Origin: an uncultured Peptococcaceae bacterium
Lineage (GTDB): Bacteria > Bacillota > Peptococcia > Peptococcales > Peptococcaceae
Direction of reading: 5' to 3'
DNA length: 14,189 nucleotides
Assembly: GCA_902492275.1 (NCBI GenBank)
Contig: CABUKW010000073.1
Coordinates: forward strand, 1-14,189
Under the pieces are notes generated by a model. That model was not told the DNA's origin. It saw nothing but the letters and a program-made list of their open reading frames with translations, and searched no databases. Below, in pieces: positions 1-5,676 of this stretch (within the stretch, counting starts at the first letter, position 1; each line of letters begins with the position of its first letter). A program made the translations under genes and the position numbers.

Positions 1-525
1 CTTGGCCTGTTCCACTTCATATTCCTGTTTCTCTGTACAGCTCACAGTTTTTACCGCATCTTTAATTTCATAAGCGTTAATCTGCGCCAGCAATTCTTCT
101 TTCTTGGTATAAGCATCTTCGGTCGTAATGGCACCATTCATCACACCCGATTCCCGAATGATGCGGGTCAACTGCCGGGTATCTATCCCATATAAACCAA
201 TGACATTGTGTTCTTTTAAAAAAGCGTCAATCGTTTTTTCACAACGGAAATTGGAAGGCGCCTGACACCATTCCCGCACAATATATCCTTTCATCCAACA
301 TTTGGGAGATTCAAAATCCTCGCTGTTTGTTCCGTAATTTCCGTTCAAAGGAAATGTCTGCACGGCAATCTGCCCATAATAACTGGGGTCGGTTAAAGTC
401 TCCTGATATCCTGTCATGCCTGTGGCAAAGACAACTTCTCCAATGGTGGTGCCTGTTACGCCGAAACTCTTACCTTCAAAAACCTGCCCATTTGCCAACA
501 GCAGGTAAGCTTTTTGTTCGCTCAT
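1..525 (-). CDS. carA: Carbamoyl-phosphate synthase small subunit, N-terminal part (cut by window edge)
   Basis: The small subunit hydrolyses glutamine and passes ammonia to CarB, which makes carbamoyl phosphate for pyrimidines and arginine. The 175 codons present cover the N-terminal CarA domain. Visible family landmarks are LLLANGQVFEGKSFG near the start, GEVVFATGMTGYQETLTDPS, TFPLNGNYG, and GLYGIDTRQLTRIIRESG about residues 110-127. The class I glutaminase domain with its catalytic Cys/His lies beyond the left edge; family members are about 360 aa, so roughly half is missing. The ATG at 525 is preceded by GGAAGG with good spacing. The gene is transcribed out of the window and is preceded by a long leader with a PyrR hairpin and terminator, implying control by UMP/UTP through PyrR. 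Identification is secure from the conserved motifs. Confidence 0.95.
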   Translation of the reverse strand, partial: MSEQKAYLLLANGQVFEGKSFGVTGTTIGEVVFATGMTGYQETLTDPSYYGQIAVQTFPLNGNYGTNSEDFESPKCWMKGYIVREWCQAPSNFRCEKTIDAFLKEHNVIGLYGIDTRQLTRIIRESGVMNGAITTEDAYTKKEELLAQINAYEIKDAVKTVSCTEKQEYEVEQAK

Positions 526-564
526 CGGTTTTCCTTCCCTTTCTTAGAAAATAGTACAGACCTG

Positions 565-608
565 AAAAAAAATGTCTACTTATCCCGTTCACACAGATAA
601 ATAGACAT
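565..608 (-). terminator. Intrinsic terminator of the carA leader (attenuator)
   Basis: Read on the minus strand, ATGTCTATTTATC (608-596) pairs with GATAAGTAGACAT (584-572). This gives a 13-bp stem with one G-U wobble, an 11-nt loop, and seven to eight T residues after it. It lies about 40 nt before the carA start codon and downstream of the PyrR hairpin, which is the architecture of a pyrimidine transcription attenuator: bound PyrR favours this terminator. Confidence 0.85.
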
Positions 609-670
609 AGTGATAGACATAAACACAGCTTCTGTCGACCAGCAGCCGCAGAAATTGCTGTTTGCTATTC

Positions 671-702
671 CCTTCTTAGTCTCACGGGACTAAATTTAAA
701 GG
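671..702 (-). promoter_or_regulatory. PyrR-binding hairpin (pyr attenuation site) in carA leader
   Basis: On the minus strand the leader reads CCTTTAAATTTAGTC, then loop CCGTGA, then GACTAAGAAGG. The upper stem TTAGTC/GACTAA and lower stem CCTT/AAGG flank an A-rich internal bulge, and the loop carries the CCGTGAG sequence typical of PyrR-binding anti-antiterminators in Gram-positive pyr operons. Established knowledge: UMP-bound PyrR stabilises this hairpin and so allows the downstream terminator (565-608) to form. pyrR itself is not in the window. Confidence 0.85.
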
Positions 703-728
703 TCCTTTATTCAATTTACATTGCATTT

Positions 729-757
729 ATTATATCAATCTCTGCAGAAAATGTCTA
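729..757 (-). promoter_or_regulatory. Proximal carA promoter (P2)
   Basis: On the minus strand, TAGACA (757-752), a 17-nt spacer and a consensus TATAAT (734-729) form a good sigma-A promoter. Predicted initiation near 722 puts the PyrR hairpin about 20 nt into the transcript. The -35 hexamer lies within a 12-nt repeat shared with the terminator 3' arm. Confidence 0.65.
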
Positions 758-820
758 CTAAAACTTGTCTGTTGTGTGAATAATCTTGTATACACTAATA
801 TTTATTCTTCAATATGTATA

Positions 821-849
821 ATTATAGAAATATTCTCTTGCGCTGTCAA
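821..849 (-). promoter_or_regulatory. Distal carA promoter (P1), perfect consensus
   Basis: On the minus strand, TTGACA (849-844), exactly 17 nt, then TATAAT (826-821): both hexamers are full consensus. Predicted start is near 814. Transcripts would carry about 90 nt of additional leader compared with P2. An ARG-box-like sequence follows immediately at 795-808. Confidence 0.75.
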
Positions 850-1040
850 CTATTTTTCCCACATTTTGTCCACAGGCCCCTAGGTTGAGACAGTAATTAA
901 TATAACACTTCTTTTTATTACAATCTCTTATTTTATCAGCTATGTATAAAATTGCTTATGTATACACATTTCTATAGTTTTACAAGACATGTAACTTTCA
1001 TATTGCATTCATACTTTTGTCTTCTGCATTTTAAATAACA
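850..1040. other. AT-rich intergenic stretch between carA promoters and the sulfotransferase terminator
   Basis: About 190 nt of AT-rich DNA upstream of the distal carA promoter. I see no ORF of note, no RNA gene and no strong hairpin. A TGTATACA palindrome at 959-966 recurs at 787-794 on the other side of P1, but I cannot assign it a role. Confidence 0.6.
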
Positions 1041-1080
1041 AAAGCCAGTTGAAAAATTTAAATACATTTCAACTGACTTT
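1041..1080 (-). terminator. Terminator after the sulfotransferase gene
   Basis: AAAGTCAGTTGAAA (minus, 1080-1067) pairs with TTTCAACTGGCTTT (1054-1041) around a 12-nt loop, with a T-rich run after it. The fifth pair is a U-G wobble in minus-strand RNA but a C-A mismatch on the plus strand, so it suits leftward transcription. It begins 27 nt after the stop codon. Confidence 0.75.
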
Positions 1081-1106
1081 TCTATGCTATAATAGGTAAT
1101 ATAATT

Positions 1107-2546
1107 CTATTTTCCTTCTAACTCTTCCGCCTCTTCTGTCACACAGGCATCCATCTTTCCACTGTAACCCTTTGCGCCAGCCACTGATACTACATGTTCA
1201 ATAAAACCATCAGCGGAGCCAGGCACACGGAATTTTTTATTTTCTAACCGCACTACAGGCGTTTCTTTGGGGATTGGCAGCTGCGGCACATAGCTATAAG
1301 GATACCGATATGCCCGATAAATTTTATCAGCGTCAAAATCAAATGGGGCGTAATATTCCCAAACGACTTCTTTTTCTGGCGTTACTTCAAATAATCGACA
1401 ACAACAGCCTTCACAAATTAAGGTGTTACCATTTGGCAAGCGCTGGGCGTTGCTAATCAACTGACTATAGAATTTCGTTTTAGCTGTCATGGCATTCATA
1501 CCGCCAAAAACCGATCCGTCAAACTGCCATTCTACTTCCAATGTTATCGGATTTATTTCCAGAATACGAGAATGATCCCGAATATCTGTTTTTGTACCAT
1601 CCTTTGAAGTTCTGCTGGGCAGACCATAGCCAGCCCAGCCACCATTGTCAAAAATCAAAATATTTCCTGCACCTGGTAATCCTTGCGGAATCATATGCAC
1701 ATGATGCTGGCCAATGATTTGACCGATCCGGCGCAATTCTTTGCTCTCTGTAAAGTCTGGCCCGATTTTCCAGACAAGTTTGCCTGTTTCTTTGTTGATA
1801 ATTGCTAAAATATTGGATTCGCGGGCATCCCAAATAATATTATCTGGATGAAACCGTTCATCGCCAGCGTCATACCATTTGTTCGGGCCCAAAACGCTCA
1901 TAGAATTGATATGCATCCAGTCATATTGACCGCCGCCATTTTCATGATAATTGGGATTGCGAAACAGAGCATTTTTCTGAATTTCCGAAAAACCCAATTC
2001 GTTAAAATGCTGATTGGCCTTCCATTCCCAAATAATATTGCCTTCCCAATCTACCTCAATGATCACATCATCCAGCAAACGCTTATCGGATATTCGCTTG
2101 TTATATAAATCTTCATGACATAAAATCAAAGTGTTTCCGCTGTCTGTTTTGCATTCCATACCCGGCACATAATAACCGACAGGATTTCCTTCTCTCTGAT
2201 AATCGTGATGCTGGCGGGCCATCCAATATTCCTGATTGCCGTCTTTTAAATATTCTTTTTTACAAAAAGACCATACAACATTACCTTCCCAGTCCACCTG
2301 CGATACATCTGCCATATCCTGATAGCCATATTCTCTGTCCCTAGCAGCCAAGCTGCCCATCACATAGCCTCCAGGCAAAAGCTTGTTGGGCTGTCCCTGC
2401 AAATCTTTCCAAGTACGTACCACATTGCCGTTCATGTCAATCAGTACACAGCCCACACCAGATACAGGCATCAAGGTATAACCGCCCCAAGCCTTTTCTG
2501 GATTGTAAATTGTAACTCCCATTGGATAAACATTTGGTGTTCCCAT
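1107..2546 (-). CDS. ASST-like aryl-sulfate sulfotransferase, cytoplasmic beta-propeller
   Basis: Probable PAPS-independent arylsulfate sulfotransferase, moving sulfate from one phenolic ester to another phenol via a sulfohistidine. The 479-aa product shows repeated blade motifs of the form D-x-x-G-N-V/I-V/I-x-x-W (about residues 37-46, 85-92, 166-173, 252-259, 390-397), consistent with a six-bladed propeller like Escherichia coli AssT. Candidate active-site histidines are H212 in DWMHINS and H281/H282/H284 in QHHVHMIP; the block SNAQRLPNGNTLICEG is also conserved in the family. Unlike enterobacterial AssT there is no signal peptide, so it should be cytoplasmic. An odd CEGCCCR cluster sits at about residues 378-384. 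An in-frame ATG at 2564 exists, but AAAAGGAG lies inside that extension, so the ATG at 2546 is the start. It follows the transporter gene by 52 nt and likely shares its promoter. Family call fairly sure; substrate unknown. Confidence 0.8.
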   Translation of the reverse strand: MGTPNVYPMGVTIYNPEKAWGGYTLMPVSGVGCVLIDMNGNVVRTWKDLQGQPNKLLPGGYVMGSLAARDREYGYQDMADVSQVDWEGNVVWSFCKKEYLKDGNQEYWMARQHHDYQREGNPVGYYVPGMECKTDSGNTLILCHEDLYNKRISDKRLLDDVIIEVDWEGNIIWEWKANQHFNELGFSEIQKNALFRNPNYHENGGGQYDWMHINSMSVLGPNKWYDAGDERFHPDNIIWDARESNILAIINKETGKLVWKIGPDFTESKELRRIGQIIGQHHVHMIPQGLPGAGNILIFDNGGWAGYGLPSRTSKDGTKTDIRDHSRILEINPITLEVEWQFDGSVFGGMNAMTAKTKFYSQLISNAQRLPNGNTLICEGCCCRLFEVTPEKEVVWEYYAPFDFDADKIYRAYRYPYSYVPQLPIPKETPVVRLENKKFRVPGSADGFIEHVVSVAGAKGYSGKMDACVTEEAEELEGK

Positions 2547-2598
2547 AAAAACACTCCTTTTCATCTATGATAAATAAAAATATACAACAACCTATTTC

Positions 2599-4050
2599 TC
2601 ATCCAAAAATAAAGCTTGCCAACGGATAACCAATCACAAACGCAATCAAAACTGACCAAATCGTCATAATAGATCCATACAAATACACATCCTTTGTAAG
2701 AATCCATTCCTTATTGCCATGCAGCAATGCCGCATGAGGCGAAGCAATCGGCGTAAGTAAAGCCACAAACACAATCATCGTTGCTAAGGTCGCCATCACC
2801 AACGGATTAAAGGTAGAGCCTACCGTAAAAGCATGAATGACTGGCATCAAAATAACACCCATTGCATTGTTGTTTCCAAAATTGGTTAGAATCACACCGC
2901 TAATAATGCACAACAATGCAAACACCGCTTCGCTATGGCCGCCAAACAACGGCTGCAATAAATCATAAATGAAGGCGGTAACGCCAGTCTCCTCGGTACA
3001 AAGTGCGCCTGCCACATAAACTGCTGCCATTACCAGAAAAATTAAGCCCCACTGTACCTTCGCTGCTGCTCTGCCAAACTTTAATAATGGAGCGCCCTCT
3101 ACACGAATTGCCACCATGCAGGCCACAATCAGAATCATAACACCGCTGCCGCCTAACGTATTTAAAAATTGAGTAATCAGCCAAGTCTTTGGTAATACTG
3201 TTGGCAAAAACATTGCTAAAATACTGATAATTAAAATTGCCAGCAAGACTTTTTGTCTTAAGGACATCTTATTAATATTTTGCTTTTTAAAATAGGCTTC
3301 CATGTCCAAATTTTTCAGCCGCGCCAAATCCGGCCGCATAACAAAACGCATAAAGATAAAATATCCGCACAACATAATCAAGGAAGATGGTATAACTACC
3401 ATCATGTAGGACAAATAATCTACTATATTGCCGGAGGCTTCCATATAAGAACGCAGGATTGCCAACGCTGGCCCTTTAAACGGAAATGCTGCAAATCCTA
3501 ATACACTGGCATAAACGACACCAAAAACCATTAACGAGGAGTAGCGTTCTTTTGGTGCATAGGCTGCAGATTGTAAGATGCTATATAAGATTGCCCACAT
3601 CAAAAGAATTGTTGCTGTGCCACTGGTAGAAGCCGAAAGAATATAGGTCACCAATAAAAATATAAAAGAAAATACCCAAGGTCTGCCTTTAACCAACTTC
3701 AAGCTTAAAAAGAATTTGGAAATATGATTGGCAACGCCTTCCTCTTCAATGGGGGCCAGCATTATCATAATCATCAATAATTGCCATACCGTATCATTAC
3801 CCATAGCATTTTTGATTGCTGTATTTACCGTTACACCTTCCGTAAATCCCATGGCAAGAATACCAATCATACTGGGCCAAAGTGTTCCTACTGTAGTCCA
3901 GCCATAAATCAAGCTGAGAAAAATGCCTAAAATTCTCATTCCATTAGGCGTAATGGCGCCAAATGGCTCTAAATAACCAAAGCCAAACATGATTACTAAA
4001 CTAATAACACTATGAATTACATAAAAATAGTCTACTTTTTTTGACTGCAT
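2599..4050 (-). CDS. SLC13/DASS-family anion transporter with divergent substrate motifs
   Basis: Polytopic inner-membrane protein of 483 aa, about the usual DASS length, with many hydrophobic segments and the paired-repeat layout of SLC13 carriers. These usually import dicarboxylates or sulfate with Na+, or exchange anions. The two hairpin-tip SNT motifs that bind substrate and Na+ in VcINDY appear altered: the first aligns to SGTAT (about residues 143-147), the second to NNNAM (393-397, within TNFGNNNAMG). The C-terminal TPIASPHAALLHG block near residues 433-445 is recognisable. The substrate is therefore unlikely to be an ordinary C4-dicarboxylate; linkage to a sulfotransferase suggests an organic sulfate or related anion (inference). 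An upstream in-frame GTG at 4065 is less likely, because AGGAGG (4062-4057) ends 6 nt before the ATG at 4050. First gene of a two-gene leftward operon, divergent from its putative regulator. Confidence 0.88.
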   Translation of the reverse strand: MQSKKVDYFYVIHSVISLVIMFGFGYLEPFGAITPNGMRILGIFLSLIYGWTTVGTLWPSMIGILAMGFTEGVTVNTAIKNAMGNDTVWQLLMIMIMLAPIEEEGVANHISKFFLSLKLVKGRPWVFSFIFLLVTYILSASTSGTATILLMWAILYSILQSAAYAPKERYSSLMVFGVVYASVLGFAAFPFKGPALAILRSYMEASGNIVDYLSYMMVVIPSSLIMLCGYFIFMRFVMRPDLARLKNLDMEAYFKKQNINKMSLRQKVLLAILIISILAMFLPTVLPKTWLITQFLNTLGGSGVMILIVACMVAIRVEGAPLLKFGRAAAKVQWGLIFLVMAAVYVAGALCTEETGVTAFIYDLLQPLFGGHSEAVFALLCIISGVILTNFGNNNAMGVILMPVIHAFTVGSTFNPLVMATLATMIVFVALLTPIASPHAALLHGNKEWILTKDVYLYGSIMTIWSVLIAFVIGYPLASFIFG

Positions 4051-4092
4051 AGATATCCTCCTCACAAAATTTTTCTATCGCGATATGAGAAT

Positions 4093-4136
4093 ATTATAAT
4101 TTTTTTTCATGCATTCTATTTTAATCTATGCTAAAA
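4093..4136 (-). promoter_or_regulatory. Transporter/sulfotransferase promoter with Crp/Fnr-type (dehalobox-like) operator
   Basis: On the minus strand a TATAAT (4098-4093) has a poor -35 (AAATAG, 17 nt upstream), typical of activator-dependent promoters. The palindrome TTTTA-N8-TAAAA at 4119-4136 contains TTAAT-CTAT-GCTAA (plus strand, 4121-4134), matching 8 of 10 half-site positions of the CprK dehalobox TTAAT-N4-ATTAA. Its centre is 4127.5; with initiation predicted at 4086 this is -41.5, the class II activator position for Crp/Fnr proteins. A TATCGCGATA palindrome (4076-4085) lies at the predicted start. Binding by the adjacent regulator is inferred. Confidence 0.6.
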
Positions 4137-4239
4137 ACAAGCAGAAAATTTGGAGTAAAATATACAATATCATTGAGATTTCGCAGTTTTTTGCACGGAA
4201 ACCTGCCGTATATTTATCAGATCATAGGAGGGATACATC

Positions 4240-4902
4240 TTGGAAGAAACGGATATTATGAAATTTTTTGCTAACTATGAGGTTCTATTTGTTGAGAAAA
4301 ATCACCCGATTCATTTAAATACGGAACCATGGAGCCATGTTTTTTTCCTGCACAAAGGAATTGCGATTGTAAAACGGATTCATGCCGATGGTACAGAAGA
4401 GTTGCTGCGCTTTGCCAAAGAAAATAATTTCATTGGCATCCCTAATTATTTCACCGCCAGCAGACAACTAGCCGAACATGATACTTCCATCTATGCCTGT
4501 ACAGATTGTATTTTATACAAGTTTTCTGCAAACGATTTTCACACGTTATCTTATCAACGCCCTGAAATTTTAGAATCCATCATTATCAAAATTGGCCTAG
4601 AGAATCATTTATTCCGCAAACAAATGGATAATATTTCTCACAAGAAAACAATCAACGCGCTGGCCTCCTTACTCATCGACATGAAGATTGACACACCATC
4701 TGGCATGCAAATACCGGCCTGTCTTACGAATAATGATATTGCTACCTATTTAAAAATACATTTTGTCACTGTATCAAAAATGCTGCATGCGCTTATCGAA
4801 AACGGTATCCTAGAAAAACGGGAAAAGCAGCTTTATATTTGTCATTATGAAAAACTACTGGCCTTAGCAAATAATCAGACAACGCTTTCCCAAGAAGTCT
4901 AA
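4240..4902 (+). CDS. Crp/Fnr-family transcriptional regulator, CprK-like
   Basis: A 220-aa one-component regulator. Residues about 12-115 form a cyclic-nucleotide-binding-type beta-barrel (HVFFLHKGIAIVK, DGTEELLRF, FIGIPNYF). A long dimerisation helix spans about 108-135, and a winged HTH about 138-205 has a recognition helix HFVTVSKMLHAL with wing ILEKREKQLYI. Helix and wing resemble CprK of Desulfitobacterium, which senses chlorinated phenols, more than Crp or Fnr. There is no N-terminal cysteine cluster of the Fnr 4Fe-4S kind; the cysteines are 87, 90, 161 and 201. Start: a TTG, preceded by AGGAGGG (4226-4232) with 7-nt spacing; the next in-frame ATG (4258) is too far from that site. Divergent from the transporter operon, whose promoter carries a fitting palindrome. 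An aromatic or aryl-sulfate ligand is inference from context. Confidence 0.88.
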   Translation: MEETDIMKFFANYEVLFVEKNHPIHLNTEPWSHVFFLHKGIAIVKRIHADGTEELLRFAKENNFIGIPNYFTASRQLAEHDTSIYACTDCILYKFSANDFHTLSYQRPEILESIIIKIGLENHLFRKQMDNISHKKTINALASLLIDMKIDTPSGMQIPACLTNNDIATYLKIHFVTVSKMLHALIENGILEKREKQLYICHYEKLLALANNQTTLSQEV

Positions 4903-4930
4903 CGACACGTGATTTTTCTGCTATCATAAC

Positions 4931-4974
4931 AAAGAACCAACCGGCCTGCAGGTTCTAAGACCGGTTGGTTCTTT
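4931..4974. terminator. Bidirectional terminator between convergent genes
   Basis: A perfect 14-bp inverted repeat, AAAGAACCAACCGG (4931-4944) and CCGGTTGGTTCTTT (4961-4974), with a 16-nt loop. It lies 28 nt after the regulator stop and 32 nt beyond the end of the convergent small gene. The T-runs are short on both sides. Confidence 0.85.
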
Positions 4975-5006
4975 ATCGATATGCGTTATGCGCCTTTATA
5001 TCACAC

Positions 5007-5291
5007 TCATAGCTGTAATGCGCGCCGTAGCTGCAAAACATTTTTTACGCCTGCCAAATAAGCTGTATCGGCATAGAGCAGACAACTGCGTTCTTTTTCC
5101 AACAACATAGCATCAATAACAGTACGCTGTTCTTCTGTCAGCGCAAGCTGCAAATATTGCTGTTCTGCCAACTCCTCTTGCTGGCTGATTTCCTCATACA
5201 CAGCATTGTCTTCCAAAAGCTGCTGTACCGTTTGTTCCCGCAGCAAATTCACCGATTGCCGGAACAATTCCAGAAACTCTTGATCGTCCAT
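5007..5291 (-). CDS. Small helical protein of unknown function (94 aa)
   Basis: I do not recognise a function. The product is 94 aa, acidic in its first two thirds and almost wholly predicted helical: a Glu/Gln-rich N-terminal half (QQEELAEQQYLQLALTEEQR) is followed by an amphipathic C-terminal stretch AYLAGVKNVLQLRRAL. The layout resembles small DUF proteins common in gut Firmicutes that end in a G-x-x-x-x-L-x-x-x-L helix, but I cannot name the family. The ATG at 5291 has AAGGAG 9 nt upstream, which supports translation. There is no signal peptide or membrane span. It stands alone between the bidirectional terminator at 4931-4974 and the groEL terminator, and no neighbour suggests a role. 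Confidence 0.6.
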   Translation of the reverse strand: MDDQEFLELFRQSVNLLREQTVQQLLEDNAVYEEISQQEELAEQQYLQLALTEEQRTVIDAMLLEKERSCLLYADTAYLAGVKNVLQLRRALQL

Positions 5292-5608
5292 AGCATTTCA
5301 CTCCTTGTCCAGTTATCATTCCACTTTTCATAATGTGCTATTCCAATAGCCACAAACAAGACTAGTAATAACAAATGAAATGCTTTCCATAGTTTTTCAA
5401 CCTGCCGAAAACCGGAAACTGCCACGACTTCTGCCAAAACTCTACATGAAATGTTTCAATGTACGAACTGCAATGATTGCTACATTTTTACTGTAAATTA
5501 TATTGTTCGTCATTACCTGACTTTATCATAGCACAGTTACAAGAAAATACAACCAAAAACTTTTTTCTACAATTTTTTCACCTTGAATTGATAATGCAAG
5601 ACACACAA
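5292..5608. other. Non-coding stretch between the small gene and groEL terminator
   Basis: AT-rich, over 300 nt. On the minus strand TTGTAT (5552-5547), 16 nt, TATGAT (5530-5525) is a weak promoter candidate for the small gene, which would give a leader of about 225 nt. A 62-codon minus-strand frame from a TTG at 5437 encodes a hydrophobic stretch but has no good ribosome site. No RNA gene, repeat or CRISPR is visible. Confidence 0.4.
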
Positions 5609-5644
5609 AAACTCCTGCAAGAACTACTTTTCCTACAGGAGTTT
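5609..5644 (-). terminator. groESL operon terminator
   Basis: On the minus strand AAACTCCTG (5644-5636) pairs with CAGGAGTTT (5617-5609) followed by TTTGTG. The stem starts 32 nt past the groEL stop codon. Confidence 0.8.
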
Positions 5645-5676
5645 GGAAATTGCTTATTTTGCTAAAACAAAATGCC

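Noticed and set aside
327..554. 75-codon plus-strand frame opposite carA
   Set aside because: Lies antisense to a clearly conserved carA coding region; no ribosome site or recognisable protein.
787..966. Two TGTATACA palindromes (787-794 and 959-966) as operator pair
   Set aside because: Eight-base AT-rich palindromes are expected by chance here, and the spacing and flanks share nothing else.
2547..2564. Six-codon N-terminal extension of the sulfotransferase from the ATG at 2564
   Set aside because: The extension itself contains the AAAAGGAG ribosome site that serves the ATG at 2546 at ideal spacing.
4142..4239. Promoter for the Crp/Fnr regulator gene
   Set aside because: Several AT-rich hexamers (for example TATATT at 4210-4215) but no convincing -35/-10 pair at proper spacing; not annotated.
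5249..5437. 62-codon minus-strand frame as an annotated gene
   Set aside because: TTG start without a good SD, very high tryptophan content, and overlap with a better-supported gene; kept only as an observation.
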